Shown piece after piece: positions 24,643 to 32,528 of a DNA stretch of 64,000 nucleotides. Origin of the DNA: Streptomyces acidiscabies (GTDB taxonomy: Bacteria > Actinomycetota > Actinomycetes > Streptomycetales > Streptomycetaceae). Each line of letters begins with the position of its first letter. The stretch's first letter is position 1. Both the position numbers and the translations under genes were made by a program. The notes beneath the pieces were generated by a model. The model had not been told where the DNA came from, searched no databases, and saw only the letters and a program-made list of their open reading frames with translations. The stretch is taken from contig NZ_JAGJBY010000001.1 of assembly GCF_020010905.1 (NCBI RefSeq), forward strand, positions 3,120,001-3,184,000. The letters are read 5' to 3'.

Positions 24643-26301
24643 CTAGAGCAGATCGATGCAGTCGAACGCCGTCCCCGGGCTCAGAAATGTTTCGCCGCTC
24701 GAACCGCTGACGATGTTCAGGGTCAGCACGTTGTCCGCCCCCAGCGCCGTCGCCGGCACCGTGTACGTGAACGTGTGGTTGTTCCCCCGGTACGACCCCG
24801 TCGTCAGCGACCGCGTCGACGGCTGGGACGGCGCCACCGGGACCGCCGAGGTCCACCCGTTCACCGTCACCCGGGGCCGCCCGCCCGCGAACGCGTCCGT
24901 CACCCCGATCCTCAACGTCCGTGCCGCCGACGCCTGTTCAGCCGTCAGCTTGAAGTGGACCTGGACCCCGTCGTTCACGGCCTTCCACATGTACGCCGGG
25001 AAGGACGCCGCGTCCCCGCTCCCGATCGTCACGTTCCCCGTCCACTTCGCGGCGCGCGCGTCGGAGGGGTGCGCGTACGTCATGAGCGCCGCGTTCTTGA
25101 ACTCGGACGGCGTGCCGTTCCAGTCACCGAGCCGCCAGACCGCCCTGGCGGTGGACGGATCGCCGCTGATGGAAAGGGAGTTGAGAGCGGTGGTCGTCCC
25201 CGCAGTCACCTTCACCGTCGCCCGGTGCACTGCCAACTCACCCTTGTAGACGGTGAGTTGATACGTCCCCGGCAGCATCCCCGCACACGAGAACGCCCCG
25301 GTCCCGCCCGCCGCCTTCGTCCAGTACTGCGCGTCCGCGTTGGCGAACCCCACGGTGTACGGGTGCGCCGAGGACATCCCCTTGAGCCCGACCCCCGCGA
25401 CCTTGCCGCGCGCCTTCTTGCCGACCCAGCCGGTGATGCCGAGCCCGTCGGCCCAGGACGCGTCGAGGTTGCCGTGCAGCAGCGACGACGCGGGAGCCCC
25501 GCCGCCGGTGAAGGCGAGGACGTACGGCCCCTGGAGACCGAACCGCTCCGGCTCGGTCTGGGCCTGGTTGTAGTGGAGGATCTCGTACAGCCCGGCGCCG
25601 AGGTCGTTGGAGTGACGCAGCAGCGAGCGGTAGAAGGGACCGCCGGAAGCCTTCTCGTGGTTGGAACGCACCATCCACAGCGCCGAGTCGGCACCCTTGA
25701 AACCGACATAGTCGTAGTCGATGACCCGCTTGCCGGAGTAGTGCTTGGAGTGGGTCGTCCCGTCACCCCGCCGCCAGACGTCCCCCGCCTCGATCACCTT
25801 GTCCGAGGCCTCGATCCAGGAGTCCGACCCCTCGTTGGGGAAGACGCCGGGCTTCAGACGGACGAGGAAACGCGTTGCCGTGAACGACGCGTCGGCCTTG
25901 TTCGTCCACAGGTACACGTTGTCCTGGCCGCTGCGGGCCGCGAACCACTGGGTGATCGGGCCGTGCACCGCCTTGACGAGGATCGTCGAGCCGGACTGCC
26001 GCACGGTGACGGCCGCGGAGCCGAGACCCGACTCGACGTGCGAGTGCCGGCCGCCGTACCCCTCGTACTCCTTGCCCTTGTAGACCAGCGAAGTGATGTC
26101 GCCGGTCGTCTTCGAGACCTTGAAGACCAGGGAAGCACCCGTGTTGACCACGTAGTTCCTGCCGTCGTCGGCGTACCCGAAGGCCGCCGCCGATGCCGAG
26201 GAGACGACCCCGGCGACCCCGGCCGCGCCCACCGCGGCGACGGCGATCGCGCTGCCGCCGAGGACACGGCGGCGGGAGAGGTGTTTTCTGTGCGTGCTCA
26301 A
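24643..26301 (-). CDS. secreted rhamnogalacturonan lyase, family PL4
   Basis: This 552-residue secreted enzyme starts with a twin-arginine signal (LSRRRVLGGSAIAVAAVGAA). The catalytic beta-sandwich (about 40-290) carries YVVNTGASLVFKVSKTTGDI, YEGYGG, GDVWRRGDGTTHSKHYSGKR and MVRSNHEKASGGPFYRSL, which match rhamnogalacturonan endolyases. A fibronectin-like domain (about 300-375) and a C-terminal CBM-like jelly-roll (about 380-552) follow, as in the fungal and bacterial PL4 enzymes. It cuts the alternating rhamnose-galacturonate backbone by beta-elimination. It is convergent to the pectin operon but functionally belongs to it. A LacI-like palindrome lies about 75 bases upstream of its start. 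Confidence 0.9.
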   Translation of the reverse strand: MSTHRKHLSRRRVLGGSAIAVAAVGAAGVAGVVSSASAAAFGYADDGRNYVVNTGASLVFKVSKTTGDITSLVYKGKEYEGYGGRHSHVESGLGSAAVTVRQSGSTILVKAVHGPITQWFAARSGQDNVYLWTNKADASFTATRFLVRLKPGVFPNEGSDSWIEASDKVIEAGDVWRRGDGTTHSKHYSGKRVIDYDYVGFKGADSALWMVRSNHEKASGGPFYRSLLRHSNDLGAGLYEILHYNQAQTEPERFGLQGPYVLAFTGGGAPASSLLHGNLDASWADGLGITGWVGKKARGKVAGVGLKGMSSAHPYTVGFANADAQYWTKAAGGTGAFSCAGMLPGTYQLTVYKGELAVHRATVKVTAGTTTALNSLSISGDPSTARAVWRLGDWNGTPSEFKNAALMTYAHPSDARAAKWTGNVTIGSGDAASFPAYMWKAVNDGVQVHFKLTAEQASAARTLRIGVTDAFAGGRPRVTVNGWTSAVPVAPSQPSTRSLTTGSYRGNNHTFTYTVPATALGADNVLTLNIVSGSSGETFLSPGTAFDCIDLL

Positions 26302-26376
26302 GGGTGGGGCTCCGTCGGTCAGGGGGGTGCTGCCGTCCTGAAGTTGTCACCGGTGGGGAAAGGGTTGCCGCTGTTG

Positions 26377-26391
26377 CGGAAACTTTTTCCG
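26377..26391. promoter_or_regulatory. imperfect palindrome upstream of the PL4 gene
   Basis: CGGAAACTTTTTCCG is a near-palindrome (CGGAAA against TTTCCG) of LacI-family style in the 133-base gap upstream of the lyase. It lies in the likely promoter zone of the minus-strand lyase gene. Its regulator is unknown. Confidence 0.35.
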
Positions 26392-26434
26392 ACACAGCTG
26401 GAGAACGCGGCTGGAGAACGTGCCGTGAACGCCC

Positions 26435-27301
26435 TCAGGAACCGGACTTGGCCGATTTGTCCGAGTCCACCGCCGCGAACCCCCCGCCCACCGACCACGC
26501 CTTGCCCTCGGCGGTCCCGCCGACGACGTACGTATCGCCCCGCGCGTCCCGCCCACCCCGGTCATGGTTGTACTGACCGGCGAACACCCACTCCCCGGAA
26601 GGCACCGTGCGCCCGTCCTTGAGCACCCACGTGTAGACCAGGAACCCGTCCTTCTCACCGACGGTGAACGCGAAGTCGTCCTCCGGCAGCGCCCGCCAGG
26701 CCCCCGTGTTCGTCACCCCACCGGTCTGCGCGACCTTCAACTGCACGGTGAGCGCGGTGAGTTCCTTCGACGCCTTGACCGTGACGTCGCTCTGCGCCCA
26801 GAACTCGTTGCTGTGCGCATCGATCGAACCGTCGGACGACAGCGGCCCGTCGCTCGTCCCGGCTGCCGGCGGAAGAGTGCCGACCTGCGGCGACGGCGAC
26901 GCCCCTGCGGTACGACTCGGGCCGGGATCCGTGGACTTGGGCGCCCCACCCTTCGAACTCGGCGACGGAGACGGCGAGTTCGGCGGACGGCTCGTCGCGT
27001 CCGGCGACGCCGTCGGCGTGGGGGAGACCGCGACCGTCTGCTCGGCCGGCGGCTCGCTCTTCACCACCGACGCCACCGCGTACCCGCCGACCGCGAGCAT
27101 CCCGGCGACCGCCGCCGTCGCGCCCACGATCCGCGCCCAGCCGAGCACCGGCCGCGTCGAGCGGTGGCTCTGCGGGTCCGGCGCGGCCATCATGCCGCGC
27201 TCCACGCGGGCCAGGATGCGCGCGCGGTCGGGCTCGTGCTGCTCGGTCGCTTCGTGCAGCCGGGCGCGCAAGTCGTCGTGCACGTCCCGGCGCATGGTCA
27301 T
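26435..27301 (-). CDS. membrane protein, putative anti-sigma factor
   Basis: This 288-residue protein has a cytoplasmic N-terminal region (about 1-52, rich in Arg, Asp and Glu) and one membrane segment (about 53-78, GWARIVGATAAVAGMLAVGGYAV). A long Pro/Ser/Thr-rich spacer (about 80-155) leads to a C-terminal extracytoplasmic domain. The start codon overlaps the stop of the sigma-factor gene (ATGA). This gene order and topology are those of membrane anti-sigma partners of SigE-family ECF sigma factors. No zinc-binding HxxxCxxC motif is seen in the N-terminus, so any anti-sigma activity would be of a different type. The role is inferred from context. Confidence 0.65.
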   Translation of the reverse strand: MTMRRDVHDDLRARLHEATEQHEPDRARILARVERGMMAAPDPQSHRSTRPVLGWARIVGATAAVAGMLAVGGYAVASVVKSEPPAEQTVAVSPTPTASPDATSRPPNSPSPSPSSKGGAPKSTDPGPSRTAGASPSPQVGTLPPAAGTSDGPLSSDGSIDAHSNEFWAQSDVTVKASKELTALTVQLKVAQTGGVTNTGAWRALPEDDFAFTVGEKDGFLVYTWVLKDGRTVPSGEWVFAGQYNHDRGGRDARGDTYVVGGTAEGKAWSVGGGFAAVDSDKSAKSGS

Positions 27302-27864
27302 CGGTCCCTTCCCGCGGACTCGGAGGTGCGCGCCACCGCGGCGTGCACCCGTTTCGGAGCCTTCTCGGCGCCGAGCAGTTTCTGCAACTCGGCCATCCCC
27401 TTGGAGGTCTGGCTCTTCACCGTACCGACCGAGACCCCGAGGGCGAGCGCGGTGTCCTTCTCGGAGAGGTCGAAGGCGTGCCGCAGCACGACGCAGGCGC
27501 GCTTGCGGAAGGGGAGTCTACGCAGTGCGGACTGCACGTCCACCACACCGGCGACGTCCGGGTTCTCCGTCTTCTCCTCGCGCTGCGACCAGAACAGCGC
27601 GATCCTGCGCCGTTCCCGCACCGCGCTGCGGATCTTCGTCCGCGCCAGGTTGGCGACGACGCCACGGGCGTACGCCACCGGGTGGTCGGCCGCGCGCACC
27701 CGGTCCCAGCGGTGCCACAGCGCCAGCAGCGCGTCCGCCGCCAGGTCGTCGGCGGTGTCCGACTCTCCGGTCAACAGGTAGGCCAGCCGCGACAGTTCGG
27801 CGTAGTGGCGGTCGAAGAAGGCATGGAACTCCACGGAGGCGGCGTCGTCCACGACTGTGCCCAC
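27298..27864 (-). CDS. SigE-family ECF RNA polymerase sigma factor
   Basis: This 188-residue sigma factor has region 2 (FHAFFDRHYAELSRLAYLL, then DLAADALLALWHRWDRV) and region 4 (ALRRLPFRKRACVVLRHAFD, then DTALALGVSVGTVKSQTSKG with the helix-turn-helix). Size and sequence fit the SigE-type group common in Streptomyces. I chose GTG 27864 because AGAGG stands 7 bases before it and the N-terminal length then matches the family; the much longer upstream frame covers the divergent promoter region. It is coupled to the putative anti-sigma gene by ATGA. Its regulon is unknown. Confidence 0.88.
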   Translation of the reverse strand: MGTVVDDAASVEFHAFFDRHYAELSRLAYLLTGESDTADDLAADALLALWHRWDRVRAADHPVAYARGVVANLARTKIRSAVRERRRIALFWSQREEKTENPDVAGVVDVQSALRRLPFRKRACVVLRHAFDLSEKDTALALGVSVGTVKSQTSKGMAELQKLLGAEKAPKRVHAAVARTSESAGRDR

Positions 27865-28153
27865 GGGTTGACCTCTTCTCGATGTGCGACGTTCCGGCGC
27901 TCGGTGGGGGTCGGCGCCCATGTGTGCCATGTGGATGACATGGGGATGCCCCGGGGAGATTGCCGGGACGAGATGCGGAAGCGTAGCAGTGATCGACTTG
28001 TGCGTTTCGTACGGGTCTTCGAACGCTGTGTGAGGGACCGGCCGTTGCGGATCCCGAATCCGTAACACGGCGAAAACCTGAAGAGAGTTCAACGCGGGAA
28101 CAATCCAGCCAGCATCCGCACATTGATCCAACCGGCAACCAGGAGTGTCCGCC
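27865..28153. other. 289-base divergent intergenic region
   Basis: This region lies between the sigma-factor gene and the purine permease gene. I see no gene. A small inverted repeat CGGAT/ATCCG at 28046-28060 and an AGGAG site at 28141-28145 for the permease are present. Promoters for both genes must lie here, but I cannot place them with confidence. Confidence 0.4.
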
Positions 28154-29611
28154 ATGTCCGAGACGCAAGAGAAGACCGACCGGCCCAGTGCCGCACCACC
28201 CGCGCTGAACGGCATCGACCGGTTCTTCCGGATCTCCGAACGCGGCTCGACGTTCGCCCGGGAGACACGCGGCGGTCTCGCGACGTTCTTCACGATGGCG
28301 TACATCCTTGTCCTGAATCCGATCATCCTCGGGAGCGCCAAGGACAAGTACGGCCACACCCTCGACCCGGTCCAGCTGACCACCGCCACCGCGCTCGTCG
28401 CCGCCGTGATGACGATCGTCATGGGCGTCGGCGGCAACCTCCCGCTCGCCCTCGCCGCCGGACTCGGCCTCAACGCGGTCGTCGCCTTCCAGATCGCGCC
28501 GCTGATGAGCTGGGACGACGCGATGGGCCTCGTCGTCCTGGAAGGGCTGCTGATCTGCGCGCTCGTCGTCACCGGGCTGCGCGAGGCCGTGATGCACGCG
28601 ATACCGCAGCCGCTGAAGCAGGCGATCAGCGTCGGGATCGGGCTGTTCATCGCGTTCATCGGCTTCGTGGACGCCGGGTTCGTCACCCGTATCCCCGACG
28701 CGGCGAACACCACCGTGCCGGTTCAGCTCGGCGGCACCGGCAACCTCTCCGGCTGGCCCGTCCTCGTGTTCTGCCTCGGCGTGCTGCTGACCATCGGGCT
28801 GCTCGCGCGCAAGGTCAAGGGCGCGATCCTGATCAGCATCGTCGCCATGACCGCCCTCGCGATGGTCATCGACGCGGTCGCCGACATCAAGAGCTGGGGG
28901 CTGACGACGCCGAGCTGGCCCGACAAGGTCGTCGACACCCCGGACTTCGGGCTGATCGGCCACTTCAGCCTGTTCGGCGCGTTCTCCGCGCCCGGCGTCG
29001 GCGTGATCACCGTCGTCCTGCTGATCTTCACGCTGATCCTGTCGGACTTCTTCGACACGATGGGTACGGTCGTCGGGATCAGCGCGGAAGCCGGGCTGCT
29101 GGACGAGGAGGGCAAGGTCCCGAACCTCGGCCGCGTCCTGCTGATCGACGGCGTGGCCGCCGTCGCCGGTGGCGCCTCCTCCTCGTCCTCCGCGACCTCC
29201 TACATCGAGTCCGCGGCAGGCGTCGGAGAAGGCTCACGCACCGGGTTCTCCAACCTGATCACCGGTGGTCTCTTCGCCCTCGCCCTCTTCTTCACCCCGC
29301 TCCTGACCATGGTCCCCCTCCAGGCCGCCGCGCCCGCCCTCATCGCCGTCGGCTTCCTGATGATGACCCAGGTCAAGCACATCGACTGGGACCGCTACGA
29401 GATCGCCATCCCCGCCTTCCTCACCATCGCCGTGATGCCCTTCACGTACTCCATAACGAACGGCATCGGCGCCGGGTTCCTGGCGTACGTGCTGATCAAG
29501 ACGGTCCTCGGGAAGGCGCGGGACATCCACTGGCTGCTGTGGGGGACGAGCGCGCTGTTCGTCGTGTACTTCGCGATCGACCCGATCGAGCAGATCCTCG
29601 GCACGAAGTAG
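28154..29611 (+). CDS. NCS2/AzgA-type purine permease
   Basis: This 485-residue membrane protein has about 12-14 hydrophobic segments. The AzgA (guanine/hypoxanthine) branch is indicated by RGGLATFFTMAYILVLNPIIL near the N-terminus (cut here to GGLATFFTMAYILVLNP), LAAGLGLNAVVAF, FVDAGFVTRIPDA and DFFDTMGTVVGISAEAG. It imports adenine, guanine or hypoxanthine with protons. ATG 28154 is taken because AGGAG lies 8 bases upstream; a GTG at 28145 would overlap that site. The stop is two bases away from the convergent stop of the penicillin-binding protein gene. Confidence 0.9.
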   Translation: MSETQEKTDRPSAAPPALNGIDRFFRISERGSTFARETRGGLATFFTMAYILVLNPIILGSAKDKYGHTLDPVQLTTATALVAAVMTIVMGVGGNLPLALAAGLGLNAVVAFQIAPLMSWDDAMGLVVLEGLLICALVVTGLREAVMHAIPQPLKQAISVGIGLFIAFIGFVDAGFVTRIPDAANTTVPVQLGGTGNLSGWPVLVFCLGVLLTIGLLARKVKGAILISIVAMTALAMVIDAVADIKSWGLTTPSWPDKVVDTPDFGLIGHFSLFGAFSAPGVGVITVVLLIFTLILSDFFDTMGTVVGISAEAGLLDEEGKVPNLGRVLLIDGVAAVAGGASSSSSATSYIESAAGVGEGSRTGFSNLITGGLFALALFFTPLLTMVPLQAAAPALIAVGFLMMTQVKHIDWDRYEIAIPAFLTIAVMPFTYSITNGIGAGFLAYVLIKTVLGKARDIHWLLWGTSALFVVYFAIDPIEQILGTK

Positions 29612-29613
29612 AG

Positions 29614-31062
29614 CTAGTTCTTGACGGCCGCCTCCATCATCGCCTTCGCGACGGGGGCGGCCAGCCCGTTCCCACTGACCTCCGACCGCGCCGCGTCCGA
29701 CTGCTCGACCATCACCGCGACGGCCACTTCCTTGCCCCCGGCCTTCGCGTACGACGTGAACCAGGCGTACGGCGTCTTGCTGTTGTTCTCGCCGTGCTGC
29801 GCCGTCCCCGTCTTGCCGCCGACCGTCGCCCCGCTGATCCGCGCGTTCGTCCCCGTCCCGTCCTGGACGACCGTCTGCATCGCCGACTGGAGCTGCTCGG
29901 CGGTGCCCGAGCTGACGACCTGCCTGGTCGTCGTCTCCCCGTCCACGTCCTCCAGGACGTCACCGCCGCTGTTCGTCACCTGCGACACCATGTGCGGCGA
30001 GACCAGCTTGCCGCCGTTCGCGATCGCCGCCGACACCATCGCCATCTGGAGCGGCGTCGCCGTCACGTCGAACTGGCCGATGCCGGTGAGGCCCGTCTGC
30101 GCCGGGTCCATGCCCTTCGGGTAGACGCTGGCGTACGGGCGCACGGGGACGTCCTGCGCCTCGTTGTTGAACCCGAACTTCTCCGCCATCGCCCGCACCT
30201 TGTCCTGCCCCAACTGGACGGCCATGTGCGCGAAGACGTTGTTGCAGGAGTACTGGAGCGCGACCCGGATCGAGGCGTTCGTGCACGGCGCGGACGCGTT
30301 CTCGTTGGCCAGCACCTGCCGCGTCCCCGGCAGCGTGTACGGGTTCTCGCTGTCCGTCCTCGCGTCCACGTTGTCGTACAGGCCGTCCTCCAGCGCGGCA
30401 GCCGCGACGACCAGCTTGAACGTCGACCCCGGGGGCAACGGCTGCCGCAGCGCGCGGTTGACCAGCGGCTTGTCCGCGTCCGCGTTGAGGCTCTTCCAGG
30501 CCGAGCCGGCCGTGTTCGCGTCCGTCAGCGTCGAGGGGTCGTACGACGGGGTCGACACGACCGCGAGGATGCGCCCCGTCTTCGGGTCGACCGCGACGGC
30601 CGCGCCCTTGTTGTCGCCCAGCGCGTCGTACGCGGCCTTCTGGACGGCCGGGTCGATCGTCGTGATCACGTTCCCCGGCGCGGCGCGCTGGTCCGTGACC
30701 GTGTCCATCACGGTCTTCAGGCGCGTGTCCGTGCCGTTCAGCACGTCCGCGTAGATGCCCTCCAGCTGCGTCGGCGCGTACGCCTGCGAGGCGTACCCCG
30801 TCACCGCCGCGTACAGCTTGCCGTTCGTGTACGTCCGCTTGTACTTGAGGTCGCCGCTCGTCCGCGCCGACCCCGTCACCGACTTCCCGGCCACGATGAT
30901 GTTCCCGAGCGGGTCCGAGTACGTCTCGATCGCGTTCCGCCGGTTCAGCTGATCGTCCGCGAGCGCCTGACTCTCGTAGAACTGCACCCATGTCGCCCTC
31001 ACCAGCAGGGCGAGCACGAGCAGCAGCGTGAAGACGGCGGTACGCCTGATGGTCCTGTTCAT
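29614..31062 (-). CDS. penicillin-binding protein (PbpA/FtsI-type transpeptidase)
   Basis: This 482-residue protein has an N-terminal signal-anchor (about 9-25, VFTLLLVLALLVRATWV), a dimerisation domain with RNAIETYSDPLGNI, and a transpeptidase domain. The three penicillin-binding motifs are present: STFK (SxxK) in LPPGSTFKLV, SCN in LQYSCNNVF, and KTGT in GGKTGTAQ. It would cross-link peptidoglycan outside the membrane. In streptomycetes the main pbpA lies beside rodA; no rodA/ftsW gene is here, so this looks like an additional stand-alone paralogue. The stop is two bases from the convergent permease stop, leaving no room for a separate terminator. Confidence 0.9.
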   Translation of the reverse strand: MNRTIRRTAVFTLLLVLALLVRATWVQFYESQALADDQLNRRNAIETYSDPLGNIIVAGKSVTGSARTSGDLKYKRTYTNGKLYAAVTGYASQAYAPTQLEGIYADVLNGTDTRLKTVMDTVTDQRAAPGNVITTIDPAVQKAAYDALGDNKGAAVAVDPKTGRILAVVSTPSYDPSTLTDANTAGSAWKSLNADADKPLVNRALRQPLPPGSTFKLVVAAAALEDGLYDNVDARTDSENPYTLPGTRQVLANENASAPCTNASIRVALQYSCNNVFAHMAVQLGQDKVRAMAEKFGFNNEAQDVPVRPYASVYPKGMDPAQTGLTGIGQFDVTATPLQMAMVSAAIANGGKLVSPHMVSQVTNSGGDVLEDVDGETTTRQVVSSGTAEQLQSAMQTVVQDGTGTNARISGATVGGKTGTAQHGENNSKTPYAWFTSYAKAGGKEVAVAVMVEQSDAARSEVSGNGLAAPVAKAMMEAAVKN

Positions 31063-31139
31063 ACGAACAAACAGACGAACGCGAACGGCGAAGAGTTCCC
31101 GTCCGCCCGTTTTCTCACCCGACGTTCATGTACGCGCGA

Positions 31140-31610
31140 TCAGGCGTCCAGCACCAGGACGGCTTCCTCGATCTCGCTCCCGCGCGCGTGCGCGTACCCG
31201 GAATCCCGCCCGCTCTCCCGGAACCCGCACTTCTCCAGCACCCGCAGCGACCCCACGTTGTCGAGTGCCACGCGCGCGTACAGCGGCCTCTCCGGAACCT
31301 CCGCCAGCAGAGCTCGCAGCGCGGCTGTCGCGATCCCGCGTCCCCAGTAGAACCGGTCGACCCAGTAGGTGACCTCCCGCTCGTCCGGGTCGCCGTACAC
31401 CGCCGCGTGCCCGATGACGTCCCCGTCGGCCAGGATCGTGCGCAGGATGGCGTCAGAGGCGAGGTTGCGCTTCCAGTGCGCGTCGAAACGGTCCCGGTCC
31501 GTCGGGTCCTGAGGGGTGAAGGCGGCCATGTACACCGACTCGGGGTCGGCCATCTGCCGGAAGAAGACCGGCAGATCGCTGTCGTGCACCGCGCGCAGTA
31601 CGACGTCCAT
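31140..31610 (-). CDS. GNAT family N-acetyltransferase
   Basis: This 156-residue protein has the GNAT fold, RimJ/RimL-like. The acetyl-CoA loop resembles the Q/RxxGxG/A motif in FYWGRGIATAALRALLAEV, and the C-terminal NVGSLRVLEKCGFRESG is typical of this group. The substrate (a protein N-terminus, an antibiotic or a small amine) is unknown. It lies four bases downstream of the IclR gene stop on the same strand, so the two may share a transcript. Confidence 0.88.
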   Translation of the reverse strand: MDVVLRAVHDSDLPVFFRQMADPESVYMAAFTPQDPTDRDRFDAHWKRNLASDAILRTILADGDVIGHAAVYGDPDEREVTYWVDRFYWGRGIATAALRALLAEVPERPLYARVALDNVGSLRVLEKCGFRESGRDSGYAHARGSEIEEAVLVLDA

Positions 31611-31614
31611 GCGA

Positions 31615-32388
31615 TCAGAGCCTACGTGTCGCCAGTGTCAGCCGGTCGCGCGCGTCGAACAACGCGTCCTTGACGAGCTGTTCGTGCGCGGGCGTCAGGC
31701 GGGCCACCGGGACCGAGCAGCTGATCGCGTCCCGCGCGGGCGTGCGGTACGGGATCGCGACGCCGAAGCAGCGCAGGCCCAGCGTGTTCTCCTCGCGGTC
31801 GACGGAGAAGCCCTGTTCGCGGATGACGTGCAGTTCCTCGATGAGCTTCTCGCGGTCCGTGATCGTGTGCTCCGTGAGTGCCGGGAGGGTCTCCGGGAGC
31901 ATCTTGCGGACCTGTTCGTCCGTGTACGTCGACAGGAGGGCCTTGCCGAGGGACGTCGAGTGCGCGGGCAGGCGGCGTCCCACGCGCGTGAAGGGGCGCA
32001 GGTAGTGCTGGGACTGGCGGGTCGCGAGGTAGACGACGTTCGTGCCGTCGAGGCGCGCGAGGTGGATCGTCTCGGTCGTGTCGTCCGACAGCCGGTCGAG
32101 CGTCGGGCGGGCCGCCGCGACGACCTCGTCGCCGTCGATGTACGACGTACCGACCAGCAGCGCGCGTACCCCGATGCCGTACCGCGTACCCGTCGCGTCC
32201 GTCTCCACCCAGCCCAGCTCCACCAGCGTGCGCAGCAGCATGTAGAGGCTGGACTTGGGGTAGCCGACGGCCTCCTGGACCGCCGCGAGGGAGTGCATCC
32301 CGGGCCGGCCCGCGAAGTACTCCAGCAGCTCGACCGTCCGCACCGCGGACTTGACCTGTGCCCCGCCCCCCGCCTCGCCTGCCGACAT
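31615..32388 (-). CDS. IclR family transcriptional regulator
   Basis: This 257-residue regulator has an N-terminal winged helix (about 12-75, SAVRTVELLEYFAGRPGMHS then AVGYPKSSLYMLLRTLVELG) and the IclR effector domain (about 85-250). The latter shows HSTSLGKALLS and GFSVDREENTLGLRCFGVAI. The start ATG 32388 has AAGGGG about 8 bases upstream; the extension to 32454 would cover the operator. It is divergent from the aldehyde dehydrogenase gene with palindromes between, so it probably controls that gene and itself. A sugar acid or aromatic acid could be its effector. Confidence 0.9.
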   Translation of the reverse strand: MSAGEAGGGAQVKSAVRTVELLEYFAGRPGMHSLAAVQEAVGYPKSSLYMLLRTLVELGWVETDATGTRYGIGVRALLVGTSYIDGDEVVAAARPTLDRLSDDTTETIHLARLDGTNVVYLATRQSQHYLRPFTRVGRRLPAHSTSLGKALLSTYTDEQVRKMLPETLPALTEHTITDREKLIEELHVIREQGFSVDREENTLGLRCFGVAIPYRTPARDAISCSVPVARLTPAHEQLVKDALFDARDRLTLATRRL

Positions 32389-32445
32389 CGACTGTGACCC
32401 CTTCGTTCGACGAGAAGCTGAAGTTATAGTCTGCAACAGCATATT

Positions 32446-32487
32446 CACCAGCACAGACAGCGTTCAGTATATCGAACAGTGCTGGTG
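32446..32487. promoter_or_regulatory. candidate IclR operator
   Basis: An inner palindrome GTTCAGTATATCGAAC (32462-32477) resembles IclR-type sites. It is flanked by a wider perfect 9-base inverted repeat, CACCAGCAC (32446-32454) and GTGCTGGTG (32479-32487). The whole block sits in the divergent promoter between the IclR and aldehyde dehydrogenase genes. Confidence 0.6.
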
Positions 32488-32528
32488 GCGACAGGACACC
32501 GCGGCACGACTTGTTGGAGGGACCCCCG

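Noticed and set aside
22274..24856. An 860-codon minus-strand frame opposite the methylesterase and PL9 genes
   Set aside because: It spans the strong terminator at 24569-24610 and shows no family motif; the plus-strand genes explain the region.
22894..26622. A 1242-codon plus-strand frame crossing three pectinase genes
   Set aside because: It covers several recognisable genes in another frame and its translation is low-complexity Arg/His/Pro-rich sequence, a typical artefact of high third-position GC.
28123..31350. A 1075-codon plus-strand frame over the purine permease and PBP genes
   Set aside because: The permease frame and the minus-strand PBP both have intact signature motifs; this frame has none.
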